A stretch of 64,000 bases of DNA from Symbiodinium natans (lineage: Eukaryota; Sar; Dinophyceae; Suessiales; Symbiodiniaceae): positions 586,439-650,438 of the forward strand of contig CAJNDS010001136.1 in NCBI GenBank assembly GCA_905221605.1, read 5' to 3'. Shown here in pieces: positions 20,508 to 31,286 of this stretch. Made by a program: the position numbers and the translations under genes. Below the pieces are notes generated by a model. That model did not search any database and had not been told where the DNA came from. It saw only the letters and a list, made by a program, of their open reading frames with translations. Position 1 is the first letter of the stretch. Each line of letters begins with the position of its first letter.

Positions 20508-20720
20508 GACAAAATCAAGCCAAAACCCTGCGACTGTTCAGCTAGGCGGGCGGCCAAAAAGAGGGGTCAGGTTGCGGGAAGAGCCTTTCGCGACACGACC
20601 GGATTCTTTCAAGGCTTCGGGTTCAAGAAGGGCCAATTTCACCCCTACATACCCCAAACCCCCATCTCCGCACTATGTCAACACATAGGGCCGCCCAGGC
20701 CCCTGAAGGGGATCTGGGAA
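20508..20720 (+). CDS. Exon of an unknown basic protein
   Basis: Open for 71 codons up to a strong donor, GAA followed by GTAAGT at 20721. It contains PCDCSARRAAKKRGQVAG, then FRDTTGFFQGFGFKKGQF. The Lys/Arg-rich Cys start and Phe/Gly-rich middle are protein-like. The 5' boundary is unclear because CCCTAAA repeat precedes it. Confidence 0.45.
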
Positions 20721-20812
20721 GTAAGTTCCCAGAGCAGGCTTCCCCTTAGTAGGGCGTAGGGTTCTGGGTTGCAGGGTTTAGGTTCTTTGGGCCTGAGGCT
20801 CAAGGGCTTTAC

Positions 20813-20918
20813 TTGGTAGCTGAGTGAGCACACTTTACACTTTTTGGGTATACGATCATCCCCTCGAGTTCTGAACGTGTGCACTTTTTTTGGGGGGGCT
20901 TTTGAACTCAGCAAAGAA
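20813..20918 (+). mobile_element. TTAGTAGCTGAGTGAG-family element copy
   Basis: It starts TTGGTAGCTGAGTGAGCAC and ends TTTTGAACTCAGCAAAG, with the ACTTTTTGGGTATACGATC core. It lies downstream of the 20.5-20.7 kb exon, in the inferred intron. Confidence 0.75.
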
Positions 20919-21202
20919 GATACTGACCCCTAAACTCTAAACCCTAAACCCTACACCCTAAACCCTAAACCCTAAACCCTAAACCCTAGACAGAGAGGGC
21001 TCTTGGGGCTTAGGGTGCCAGATTGGGCTTTGAAATTTTCTTTCCGGACCATCCGATTGGTTCAGGAAGCGATCCCGTGCCGAAGCAGAGCGTGCATCCC
21101 TAAACGCTAAACCCTAGGCCCGAAAGCCTAAACCCCAAACCCCTAGCCCCAAGCCCTAAACCCTAGCCCTAAACCCGAAACCGAAACCCTAAACCCTCAA
21201 AG

Positions 21203-21253
21203 GAAGATGGAGAGCGAAGCCGAGAAGATGGAGCGTCTAGCAACTTGGCGCCG
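21203..21253 (+). CDS. Short exon, charged helix
   Basis: It encodes KMESEAEKMERLATWRR after a CCCTAAA-rich stretch ending AAAG. A T/G homopolymer tract follows at 21255-21285, likely intronic. Confidence 0.4.
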
Positions 21254-21255
21254 GC

Positions 21256-21287
<32 letters not shown>

Positions 21288-21618
21288 CAGGGTTGGGTGC
21301 AGGGCTTAGGGCTGGGGTTTGGGGTTTGGGGTTTGGGGTTTGGGGTTTGGGGTGGTCTCTGGTCTTTGCGGGTATCCGAATTTGCTTGCTTGGGGTTTGG
21401 TGTCGCTGCAAGGGGCGGCATTCACCCGACCCACCATGAAAGGGTCCTTAAAGGAGGGGGGGGTTCAACCCTGGAACACCACGAAGTGTCCGTGCAGCAT
21501 TTGGGTTCTCTTACTTAGGATCCCCTTTTGGGTCCTACCAGCATGGCACCCTTATCGGAAGGACCCAAGAAGGCACCCCCCCTTTTTCAGGGCTGCCCCT
21601 CGGCCCTGTGTAGCTAAG

Positions 21619-21699
21619 CCTGATTATCAGGCCCTGGAGAGTGAGATCAAGATGGAAGTCGCTCACGCCGCAGAGGTTCCACTTGTCACCTCGGATCCT
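21619..21699 (+). CDS. Short exon, unknown
   Basis: It encodes PDYQALESEIKMEVAHAAEV, then PLVTSDP, beginning after CTAAG. It is followed by CATGGGTTTTCC, the same sequence class as the C-rich block of the 261 bp repeats at the window start, which is probably an element end. Confidence 0.45.
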
Positions 21700-21975
21700 G
21701 AATCATGGGTTTTCCTACGACCCCCCTCTATGCCACACCCCCCCCCCTAGGTTCCCCACAAAATTAAGGCTATCTAGGGATACTCAAGCCAAATTATGGG
21801 TTGTTTAAGGGGGGGGTAAAAGGGGACTCTATGACCCTTAAGGTTGTACCCTTGGGTTTGGGGGCCAAATTTTAACCGATCTTGCGATTTAGGAGCATTT
21901 TCAGGGCACCTCGTAGGGCTACATCCTTAGGGGTCCGAGTATTCCTTGATCTTTGGGGCTTAGGGGCTTAGGGTT

Positions 21976-22043
21976 TAGGGTTTAGGGTTTAGGGTTTAGG
22001 GTTTAGGGTTTAGGGTTTAGGGTTTAGGGTTTAGGGTTTAGGG
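21976..22043 (+). repeat. TTTAGGG array
   Basis: About ten perfect units between unassigned segments. Confidence 0.9.
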
Positions 22044-22244
22044 AAACCCGGGGCGCCGAAGTTTTACCCCAACCAAAGTGACCAATCCCCTGTTTCAACC
22101 TTTCCCCCTTCGCAAAACACGAACCACCATCCCAAACCCTTTGGCCAAAGAGATCCCGACATCTAAAAACACTGTTACAACTCCCGAGCGGGTTTAGGGT
22201 CCCTGAACCCTAAACCCTAAACCCTAAAGGTTGCTTGGTGGTAG

Positions 22245-22326
22245 GTGATGCAGCGCGAAGAGCGGGCCATCCACCACGATGCCTTCGCGTACTTCGAAGG
22301 AGCGGTTGTGCTGGCCTTTTCCTGGG
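22245..22326 (+). CDS. Exon with a mixed charged/hydrophobic segment
   Basis: After acceptor GTAG it encodes VMQREERAIHHDAFAYFEG, then AVVLAFSW, and ends at G followed by GTTTAGGG, so the donor would be the first bases of a telomere repeat array. CCCTAAA repeat precedes it. Confidence 0.5.
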
Positions 22327-22529
22327 GTTTAGGGTTTAGGGTTTTGGGTCTAGGGTTTAGGGTTACTAGGTTTAGGGTTACTAGATCCTAAACCCCGTCC
22401 AAACCAACAGCCGCAACGAACTGAGTGTGTAGGATCAGGGGCTTTGGTGCTGAGGGTGTTGGGGTTGGAGCGGGCGCCGAGGGGAATTGAAGAGTAGGGT
22501 TTAGGGTTGCAATGGTTTTTTGTTGGTCA

Positions 22530-22800
22530 CACGCCCTGCGCCTGAAAGATGTCGATGAAGGAGACTTCATGAAGACCCATATACCCAAGTAGCCCCTAAA
22601 TAACCCCCAAAGGACTCCTGAGGTCCCTTTTAAGGCTCCCTAATTAGTCCCTAACCACTGAACCCTAACCCCTAAACCCTAGACCCTAACCCCTAACCCC
22701 TAAACCCTTTATGAAGGAGACTTCATGAAGATGAAGCTGCGCAAGGTTCTGGGCCGCATCCTCAGCCAACCTTGGTGCGCCAGAAAAGGCTGCAGGGACT
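22530..22800 (+). CDS. Exon pair split by an insertion with 21 bp duplication
   Basis: The left segment encodes LRLKDVDEGDFMK and the right MKLRKVLGRILSQPWCARKG. The 21-base sequence starting ATGAAGGAGACTTC is present exactly at 22555-22575 and 22711-22731. Removing 22561-22716 (156 nt, GA at the 5' end, AAG then GA at the 3' end) restores one frame. The insert carries a 75-base element-like segment resembling 33465-33500 and 39930-39960 plus CCCTAA repeats. Confidence 0.55.
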
Positions 22801-23184
22801 TCCCTCCCAGTGGGTTTAGGGTTTAGGGTTTAGGGTTTAGGGGTAGTTTAGTTGTATGCAGATTCCGGCAGACAACTTATATAGGAGCAGGCCAGATCCC
22901 AAAAAGGTGAAGGCTGAGAGAACCTGGCTAAGTTGAAAGGAGGCTTGGGATTGTAGGGTTTTTGCTCTTCTGGTTCTGGAACCCCAAACACATTCTGGGC
23001 ACAGCTTGTTCGATACTAGTACCGGGGTCGGAAGAATTACAAGTAGTATCCCCTTATGGTCCTTTCATATTTATACTATAACAACCCCCGCCCCCCCCCC
23101 CCCCCCAAAAAAAAAAAAAAAAAAAACTTATTCAAATGACTCAGGCCCCTATGTTCATTACATCAGCTCATCAGGCCTGAACAG

Positions 23185-23289
23185 CACTACCGTGGTCATG
23201 TGCTTCGCACCCCTCCTCGGGCAGAAGAAGAAGGCTGCTGCGCAGGCACTGGCTCTCTTAGCCCACAAAGCACCTTACACCACCTGCGG
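23185..23289 (+). CDS. Exon with Lys/Ala-rich helix
   Basis: It encodes STTVVMCFAPLLGQKKKAAA, then QALALLAHKAP. It is followed at about 23288 by sequence resembling the CATATGGGGGTTTACGAAA element family. Upstream is a C/A homopolymer block (23083-23126). Confidence 0.4.
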
Positions 23290-24439
23290 GTTTACGATCT
23301 TAGGGGGTACCTTAATTATTGGGTTTTGTGTTTTAGGGATCCTACTATTTAAGGGACTATATCAGGGGTCCCTTGTTTCCGAGACCGGGAAGCAAACAAC
23401 CGCGAGCTTCAAACCCAAATCCCAAGCCCCCTGAAGTACGAGGCCCTGATCGCCTGAATCCCCACACCGGCCCCAAGACGTGCATATAACTCCTTCAAGT
23501 TCGTGCTGGATGTATTTAGGTTTGGCGTATACAGTGCAGGTCGGCAGTTAAGGGGTTTTGCTTTGCGAGCCTGATCATACCCGACCGTTTGATCTGCGTT
23601 CCTGCGAACGGCTCGTGATACAAACCAAGGGGACGAAGCAGAGCTATATAGTATCAGGATCTTACCTAAACCCTAAACCCAAACCCTAAACCCCAAACCC
23701 TAAACCCCAAACCCCAAACCCTAAACCCTAAACCCTAAACCCTAAACCCTAAACCCTAAACCCTAAACTCAGAGGGATGAAGGGGCCAAACCTGTGAACC
23801 TCCTCCACAGGGGGGCGCATGCCGAGCTGGTCGGCTGAGCAGCTCGGTTTTCCTGGGACGCCTTCGCAGGGTTTAGGGCTTGGGAAACCCTAAACCCTAG
23901 TCTAGGGTTTAGGGTTTTGGGTTTTGGGATTAGGGGTTTAGGGTTTTGGGATTAGGGTTTAGGGGTTTAGGGTTTAGGGTTCTGGCGGCACGACAGATTG
24001 AGGCTGTTGGCATGGGTACAGGTGCTCTCGGTCTTTGGCCAGTTGCCTTACAGGAGCTGTGTCCTGAAGCCTCTTGCAAAATGGGTCCGCCCAGCCCCTT
24101 AGTGCGTACAAGCTCCTCCCCCTCTAATATGGTGTCTTCCGCACATGCGATGTTTTGCCTCGACTGCACCCCTTCATGCATGAGGCTTCCGTACCCTCAA
24201 ACTCAAAAAAGAACTGCTGGGCCCACTATTCTCATATGCTACAGGACAAAAACCCAACCCGGAAGCCGAATCCACCCCAAACTCCTTAACTCTAAGCCAC
24301 CCTAAGCCTTCAACCCTAAACCCTAAACCCTAAACCCTAAACCCTGCAGGTCCGAACTGGGGCTCTGCCAGCGCTGCCCGGGCCGTCGAAGATGGCAGCC
24401 GGGCGGCGCCGAAGCGGTCAGAGGCTTCGGGCTCCAGAA

Positions 24440-24535
24440 ATGCAAGTCAGGGTTTAGGGTTTAGGGTTTAGGGTTTAGGGTTTAGGGTTTAGAGTTTAGG
24501 GTTTAGGGTTTAGGGTTTAGGGTTTAGGGTTGAAG
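24440..24535 (+). repeat. TTTAGGG array
   Basis: About thirteen units with one TTTAGAG variant. Confidence 0.9.
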
Positions 24536-24721
24536 TTAGGGTTTAGGTTTTTCTCTGTTTTTCTTCCGGGGTTTTAGGGCTTGGGTTTGGGGTTTAGGGT
24601 TCAGGGTTTGTCAAAAAACACATAGGGTACCCAACATAGCAGAACCCCCACCCCTGACTTTGAGCTTGTGTTTCTGAGAGTTTCCGCAAAAAAACAGGTA
24701 CCCAAAAGAGTAGAATCCCCA

Positions 24722-25009
24722 GCCCTGAACCCTAAACCCTAAGCCCTAAACCCCAAGCCCCAAGCCCTAAGCCCTAAGCCCTAAAACCCTAAAACCCGAA
24801 AACCCTAAACCCCAAACCCTAAACCCTAAACCCTAAACCCTAAACCCTAAACCCTAAACCCTAAACCCTAAACCCTAAACCCTAAACCCTAAACCCTAAA
24901 CCCTAAACCCTAAACCTAACCCTAAACCCTAAACCCTAAACCCTAAACCCTAAACCCTAAACCCTAAACCCTAAACCCTAAACCCTAAACCCTAAACCCT
25001 AAACCCTAC
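24722..25009 (-). repeat. CCCTAAG/CCCTAAA array (~290 bp)
   Basis: It starts with mixed CCCTAAG and CCCCAAG units and becomes almost pure CCCTAAA from about 24810. It directly precedes the exon at 25016. Confidence 0.9.
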
Positions 25010-25015
25010 CTTCGG

Positions 25016-25138
25016 CGCCGAACGCGTCGCGAGGCCGAGCTTTTCGATAGCTTGCTGCCCCCACTGCCTTGGGGAGAGCCAATTCCATTCCTGGAGCAGA
25101 CCGAGGTGGAATGTCTTGTGCCGAGTCAAACCCCTTCG
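25016..25138 (+). CDS. Exon between two telomere-like arrays
   Basis: A 41-codon open segment encodes RRTRREAELFDSLLPPLPWG, then EPIPFLEQTEVECLV. It begins right after a CCCTAAA array and ends at TCG followed by GTTTAGGG, so both flanking introns would consist largely of telomere repeat at this side. Product not recognised. Confidence 0.5.
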
Positions 25139-25192
25139 GTTTAGGGTTTAGGGTTTAGGGTTTAGGGTTTAGTGTTTAGGGTTTAGGGTTTA

Positions 25193-25982
25193 GGGATGTC
25201 CCCCTTGTACTAACAGTCCTTAAAAGGGACTAGAGTACCCTCTTTTATAGCAGCATTTCAGCATTTCAGCATTTCAGTCTTTGAAGCGCTCCCGCCAAGC
25301 TATGGGGAAGCGAGAGAACGGATAGCACGTAAGAGCTTGGTCTTTCACTAGCCTTCGGCTTCCGCACTGCGAGGAAAGTTAACGAGCGCCTCGTTAACAT
25401 AGAATATACATGCCTGGAGAGTGTGGAGAGCAGCGTTGATCAAAGAGAAACTGAATGATGTCCTGCGCTGACGCTAGAGGTCGGTGCGTTGCCAGGAGAG
25501 CCTCCCTACCTTGAGCTGTTCCCTCGCACTCGCACAGAGTGTGCAGAACAGGTACAAACGCACTGCCGCACCAAGGACAAAAGTCCCGCAAAGTGGGGCC
25601 AGTGGGCTCTTGTTGTGAGGGGGGCCAGCGGCCAGAACATCGAATCCACAACCAAGTCCTTACTGAGTACAATGTGCGTGGCCCCAGGTCCACCATAGCG
25701 AGGGTCCAAGGCAAGGCACCCGCTTGCAACGGAAGCTGCGCGAAACTAAGGCCAAACCCCTCACAATGGGACTGTAGCTGCATACTACGCCAACGCTCAT
25801 CATAAGCTTGCAGTATTGGCGAGACCACCTGCCTCCTATACTGCCGCACAAGCTGCTTTCGAAACGCGGGATCGCGCTTGGCTATCAACACCGATGGTGC
25901 GAAGGCTGGATGCTCTGTGATTGGCAAAATCCATCCAAAGGGACGCCGAATTATTCGGGACTGTTAGTACAAGGGGGATGTC
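25193..25982. mobile_element. 790 bp GGGATGTTCCCC-family element carrying captured coding DNA
   Basis: Terminal inverted repeats share a perfect 20-base core, CCCCCTTGTACTAACAGTCC (left 25200-25219, right as its complement 25958-25977). Usual copies of this family are about 100 bp, so this one is expanded. Its interior holds a 177-codon - strand frame resembling the end of a retrotransposon polyprotein. It is comparable in layout to Pack-type elements that carry gene fragments. Confidence 0.75.
25394..25927 (-). pseudogene. Retrotransposon C-terminal fragment (non-LTR type)
   Basis: The 177-residue frame contains the pattern C-P-W-C-G, then H-x4-C-E-C, then G-R (residues near FCPWCGSAF and LHTLCECEG). 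This matches the zinc-knuckle-like tail often found after the reverse transcriptase domain of LINE-type elements, and a short hydrophobic FLF segment follows as is common there. No catalytic reverse transcriptase motif is present, so this is only the 3' fragment. It lies entirely within the inverted repeats of the 790 bp element. Family assignment rests on the Cys/His pattern and is moderately sure. Confidence 0.55.
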
Positions 25983-26687
25983 TTGTTGGGCACGCAGCAC
26001 GGGAGTTCACCCCCAACCCTGCAGTAAACTGCGAAAGATACGTTTCCGGGACAAAGTAATTTTGATCAACTACATTGTAGTTGTGAAGGTAGTTAAACCC
26101 AACGAGAAGCCCTTACTAAGACTAGGGTTGGTAGTAGTTAGAAGAGTAAGAGTCTATTTCCAGCAATTGTTGTTAGGAACTTGCTAAGAACATATTGGGA
26201 TCCTCTAATCAAAGCTGGATCGACGACGGATGAAATGATGAAGGACAGGTACTGAGACAATTGTCAGGCGTGCTCTTTTTTTGTTTGTGCGTGTGTGAGT
26301 GTGTTGTTCTGTGCTTTCAACCCGGATAGACACCGAGCTATCCGTTCCGTGCAAGTGCAGTCACTTTTACATGGTGTAGGGAGGTATGATGCCATAACGG
26401 CACATGTGGGGTCATTTCTTCCTAGGTAGGATAAGGGAAACCCTTGCAAGGGAACCCTCTTCTGGCTCTCTTAAGCAGGGACCTTGTTCAGAGGGTCTAT
26501 ATCCCCATGGGGCCTAAACCCTAAACCCTCATCCTTTTCCCGTTTTCTTTTGAGTTCAATAAGCACCAACGAGTGCCTCCAGGCGTTGCGTCCCAAGCCT
26601 TTTGGGTCATTCCTTCTGGTGTAGGGTTTAGGGTTTAGGGCTTAGGGTGTAGGGGGAACCGTCAAGGTACTCGGTCTGTAAATGTTG

Positions 26688-26850
26688 AAAGTTCCCTCAT
26701 AAAGTAACCAGCCCCCCAAAAAACGGGTGCCCTTATTACAATATGGTCACTGTGCTACCAAGCTACTATTTGCTTAGAATATTACCGTCATAAAAGACTA
26801 TTGTTAATATTGTGGAGGGCGGTTCTTAAGAAGCAAATAGTAGGAAGCCC
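26688..26850. mobile_element. CCTTGGTAGCCCAGT-family element with second element adjoining
   Basis: GTTCCCTCATAAAGTAACC, then GGGTGCCCTTATTAC, then CACTGTGCTACCAAG is the right half of the family found repeatedly at 41-43 kb. It is followed immediately by CTACTATTTGCTTAGAA ... TTCTTAAGAAGCAAATAGTAG, a complete AAGCAAATAGTAG-family element. Confidence 0.65.
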
Positions 26851-26951
26851 TAAAACCGTAAACCCTTCAACCCCTAAATCCTACATGTCACCCCGAAGCC
26901 CACCCTAAAACCCTAAAAGCCTAAACCCTAAACTTAATCAGCCTCCCATAT

Positions 26952-27092
26952 GCAGGCACCCTGATGGCTTGAGGTAACCCTAAACCCTAAACCTTAAACC
27001 CTAAACCCTAAACCCTAAACCCTAAACCCTAAACCCTAAACCCTAAACCCGAATATTCGGAAACCACCGCAAGCATCCTGATGGCTTGAGGT
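26952..27092 (+). repeat. Telomere-like insertion flanked by 24 bp duplication
   Basis: The 24-base segments at 26952-26975 and 27069-27092 (GCAGGCACCCTGATGG... and GCAAGCATCCTGATGG...) differ at two positions. Between them are about nine CCCTAAA units and a short tail. Removing 26974-27090 (117 nt) leaves an intron starting GT and ending AG followed by GT. The following frame reads KHPDGLRWSISSHLS and stop. Confidence 0.7.
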
Positions 27093-28360
27093 GGAGCATC
27101 TCGAGCCACTTGTCTTGAAGAGTGCAAGAGCGTCGAATCCAGAAGAGCCCTGAGCCTGGGGTGGTGATAGGGTTTAGGGTTTAGGGTCTAGGGTTTAGCG
27201 TTTAGGGGTTGAGGGGCTCAGGGGAGGTGAGGCTTGAGGCTTCTTTTGGGCTTTGGGGATGCCACCTTAAGAGTTCAGGGGGGGTTTCTTGCCCCGCCTC
27301 TCTTTCTCCTCTCTCTCTCTCTCTCTCCCTTTCTCTCTCACAGTGCCATGCAAATCTCTCGCTCTCTCTCTCTGTCTCTCTCTCCCTCTGCGCCAGCTGG
27401 CGAGAAAAGTGTACTCACCTGAGGTTCGGCCCTCCAGGAGGTAAGTCCTTAGTGTCACGCGTGCCAAGCAACTGTGCAGCCTGTTGCAGGATAAACCGAG
27501 TAAACCAAGTATGTGTCCCAGACCCAGTTCTAGGTTGAGATTTGGTTTAGGACATGAACTTGACTCAAGAACAAAGAAGAGTTTTGGTAGGCTTGGTTTT
27601 TAGAAGATAAACCCCCTTCATAGGATCCGTAGGCCACCGGCAACCCCTAAACTGTACAGAACAATAGATTTTCGATGCATTGTTTTTTGCCTACTGCTTG
27701 CTCAAGAACCCCCCCCCCAAATCCAAGATAATCTTCCCTTGCTAGACCCTCTGGATGCAACGGCAGAGAGAGAGAGAGAGAGTCCCGGTTTAAGTTTTTT
27801 TTTTTGGGGGGGGGGAGTTCTTAAGCAAATAGTAAGATCTGGGGACAAATCTTTATGGAGACCCCAGCTAAAGGGGCGTTAGGGGGAAGCCCAAACATGG
27901 AACCCCAAGAGCATGGTAGGAGTGTGTATATATATATATATATTTATGTATTTATTTATTTATATGTATATATATATAAAGGGAATGTAAGTACCTGGCT
28001 GGTATATTCATAGCACATTCCTACTACATTCTTGGGGTTCCCTTTTTGCGGCTCCCTGAACCCTGAACCCTCAACCCTAAACCCTCAACCCTAAACCCTA
28101 AACGGGAAAACGTTTCCCAAAGCTCGCCTCCCCCCGTCAAGGTTGGCTCGGATGGGAGACGACCGCTTCCTGGTGTGCTTTGAGCAGGCTTGAGCCATCA
28201 TTGGCCGATGTCGGATGTGGGGTTAGGGTTTAGGGTTTAGGGTTTAGGGTTTAGGGCAGCATCTCAAGTCCAAGCATTCACTAGTCAAGAAATTACTCCA
28301 GAAAAATACCCACCCGCTCAAAGAATCCCACAACATTAAGAATACATTTCACTCATGAAA

Positions 28361-28935
28361 CGACCTTGCCCAGTAAAATGACCTTGTTCAGTAAAAAAAG
28401 ATGACCTTTGCCCAGTAAAAAAATGACCTTGCCCAGTAAAAAAAATGACCTTGCCCAGTAGAAAATGACCTTACCCAGTAAAAAAATGACCTTGCCCAGA
28501 AAAAAATGACCTTGCCCAGTAAAAACATGACCTTTCCCAGTAAAAACATGACCTTGCCCAGTAACAAAAATCACATTGCCCAATAAACAAAGTGACCTTG
28601 CCCAGTAAAAAGTGACCTTGCCCAGTAAAAACAAATGACCTTGCCCAGTAAAAAAATGACCTTGCCCAGTAAAAACATGACCTTGCCCAGTAAAAAATGA
28701 CCTTGCCCAGTAACAAAATGACCTTGCCCAGTATAAAAAAGGACCTTGCCCAGTAACCCTGTTACTGGGCACGGTCGTTTTTTTTACTGGGCAAGGTCAT
28801 TTTTTAACTGGGCAAGGTCATTTTTTTACTGGGCAAGGTCGTTTTTTTAGACCGAACGACCTTGCCCAGTAAAAAAAATGACCTTGCCCAGTTAAAAAAT
28901 GACCTTGCCCAGTAAAAAATGACCTTGCCCAGTAA
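28361..28935. repeat. ~20 bp minisatellite with inverted block
   Basis: About 27 copies of TGACCTTGCCCAGTAAAAAA, varying only in A-run length and a few bases. Nineteen direct copies are followed by four inverted copies (28762-28841, TTTTACTGGGCAAGGTCA) and then four direct copies. The array can fold into a long hairpin. The frame on the - strand reads as FTGQGH repeats and is not a gene. Confidence 0.95.
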
Positions 28936-29401
28936 CTCATTATCATTTAAATTATATATGAAAGAGAGGTTTAGGGTTTAGGGTTTAGGGTTCAGGGTTT
29001 AGGGTTAGGGTTTAGGGTTTAGGGTTTTAGGTCTTCGGGTTTAGGGTTTAGGTTAGGGCCTTAACCCTCGTTGAAAAAGGGTTCAGCCTGTCAGTCCCAC
29101 TGTGCCCCGGGGCAGACCCGGAGCTCACCAGCTACGATTTGCTTAAGAGCCACCCGAAAAAATGGTTTAGAGTTTGGGGTTTAGGGTTTAACTAGGGTTT
29201 AGGAGTTTTGGTTTTGGGGTTTGAGGCTTACAACCTTTCTTTTTTTGGGGAGGGGGGGGGGGGGGGTTCTTGAAGCAAGTAGTAGCTAGGGGTTTTCCAG
29301 CATTGGTTCAGGGCGTACGGCTTGGGGTTTAGAGGGCCTTTCAAGGATGCAAAGGGTGGGTCTTAGGGTTTGGGCTCGCGGTGTGCATCAGCCCTGTAAT
29401 G

Positions 29402-29626
29402 AACCCTAAACACTAAACCCTAAGCCCTAAGCCCTAAGCCCTAAACCCTAAACCCTAGACCCTAAACCCTAAACCCTAAGCCCTAAGCCCGAAACCCAAA
29501 AACCCTAAACCCTAAACCCTAAACCCTAAACCCTAAACCCTAAACCCTAAACCCTAAACCCTAAACCCTAAACCCTAAACCCTAAACCCTAAACCCTAAA
29601 CCCTAAACCCTAAACCCTAAACCCTA
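29402..29626 (-). repeat. CCCTAAA/CCCTAAG array
   Basis: About 220 bp, starting with mixed CCCTAAG and CCCTAGA variants and becoming pure CCCTAAA. It runs straight into the exon at 29632 through GCCAG. Confidence 0.9.
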
Positions 29627-29631
29627 GCCAG

Positions 29632-31286
29632 GGCCCGGCGTCGCTTGTGTCCTGCCGTCTGGGCACCATCTCGCAAGGGGCGAGCTCTGCGAGCAGCCTG
29701 GCCGCATGGATTGAGGTTCCAAGGGCCTGGGGGTTGTTTAGGGTTTAGGGTTTAGGGTTTAGGGTTTATGGTTTAGAAATTTAGGGTTTAGGGTTTAATT
29801 TTTGGGGTTTGATTTTTAGGGTTCCAAGGGCGTGCTTGGAGGTTCATGGTGCTTAGTAGCCAATTATAACTGTACTTCTAACCCACTTATAAGCCCCCGA
29901 AGTGCCCTAATATGGTTATGAGTACAGTTATAAGTACAGTTATATTTGGTGAATAAGTACCATGCACCTCCAAGTAGGTTGTTTAGAGTTAAGGGTTTAA
30001 GGTTTTTTTTTAGGGTTTAGGGTTCAGGGTTTACAAGCCGTACGCGAAGTTCTAGGCTCATAACACGGCCAACAAATTCAGGTTTGTGCCCAAATTCGCA
30101 AATCCCCTGAACCCTAACCCCCCCCCCCGCCCCCCTAAACCCACGACCTCAACGATTTGAACCCTCCCTGCCCAAAGCACTACTCCCTAAACCCCAAGCC
30201 CCAAACCCTGAACCCCAAGCCCTGAACCCTAAACCCCAAACCCTAAACCCCAAACCCCAAACCCCAAACACCCGGAAGGAAAAAACAAAAAAACAAGCCT
30301 AAACCCTAACTTCAAGGCCACCCTAAACCCTAAACCCTAAACCCTAAACCCTAAACCCTAAACCCCCCCGCCCTCCCTAAGTTCAAGGCCTTTCCTTCTC
30401 CGCAGCCTTAGACCTGGCGCCCGGCCGCCTGGTGGCCGCCTCAAGCTTGGCCCAGGGCCGGAGCTTTGCCGTTTGCTCCCAGGCCTGTCGAAGGGACCAC
30501 ACAGGGTTTCGGGTTTAGGGTTTAGGGTTTAGGGTTAGGGTCAAACAAAAACGGGATGCGGCTTGCAGCATGCACGGTTTGCGGAAAGGAGCCCCAGACC
30601 TCATTGAACTGTGAGCTCGAATCTTCAGGGTTCCGGGGTCAGGGTGGGTTTAGGGCTTTAGGGTTTAGGGTTCAGGGTTGCAGACACTTATCCCCACAGC
30701 CTCCGCACTAAGCACTCGTCCCCATGATGCTGCCAGGAGCTGTTGCTCAACTCGAAGGCGGGAATGTAATGCCTTCGTGGCTACCCTAAACCCTAAACCC
30801 TAAACCCTAAACCCTAAACCCTAAACCCTAAACCCTAAACCCTAAACCCTAAACCCTCAGAGGGCCTTGCATGAATGTGAGAGTCGGAGCCCCCAACAGC
30901 AGTGAAGCAGCAAGTCTAACGCCAATCCTCCTCGACTAGGGTTTAGGGTTCTGGCTTGTCTGAACCCTCTGAACCCAACCAGGAGTTTCGGGTTTGGGGT
31001 TTGGGGTTCAGGGTTCAGGGTTTAGGGTTTAGGGTTTAGGGTGGCCTTGGGCAGCGCGAAGCTAGGGTTTAGGGTTTGCGTGCCATACGTGGGGTCTGGC
31101 TGGCCGGCGAAGGTGTCGCTTTTGCGAGTCGAAACCCTAAACCCAAACCTAAAACCCCAACACTCAACCCTAAACCCTAAACCCTAAACCCTACTTGCAA
31201 GGCCTCCGACATCTCCTGCCACTGGGGCGCCGTGGGCGACTCCAGGGAGGGCGAGCTGTCATGGGACAAGGACGGGCGTGCGCGCG
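29632..31286 (+). CDS. Three exon-like segments of an unknown protein
   Basis: 29632-29715 encodes GPASLVSCRLGTISQG, then Ser/Ala-rich sequence to AAWIE, ending before GTTCC. 30406-30505 encodes LDLAPGRLVAASSLAQGRSF, then AVCSQACRRD, after a pyrimidine-rich acceptor. 31202-31286 encodes ASDISCHWGAVGDSREGE, then LSWDKDG, between CTTGCAAG and GTTTAGGG. All are + strand and GC-rich compared with their surroundings. I did not find in-frame joins for every pair, so intermediate exons are likely missing. Family unknown. Confidence 0.45.
29834..29975. mobile_element. ACTTGGAGGTTCATGG-family element copy
   Basis: Ends are GCTTGGAGGTTCATGGTGCT and AAGTACCATGCACCTCCAAG. The interior shares ACTGTACTTCTAACC and AGTACAGTTATAAGTACAG with the 5.7 kb copy, but its middle is inverted relative to it in places. 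Confidence 0.8.

Noticed and set aside
28353-28772. 139-codon - strand frame of FTGQGH-type repeats
   Set aside because: A translation of the 20 bp minisatellite; the A-run lengths vary and break the frame, unlike a selected protein repeat.
28361-28935. CRISPR-like array
   Set aside because: Repeats are contiguous with A-run variation and no unique spacers; the context is eukaryotic.
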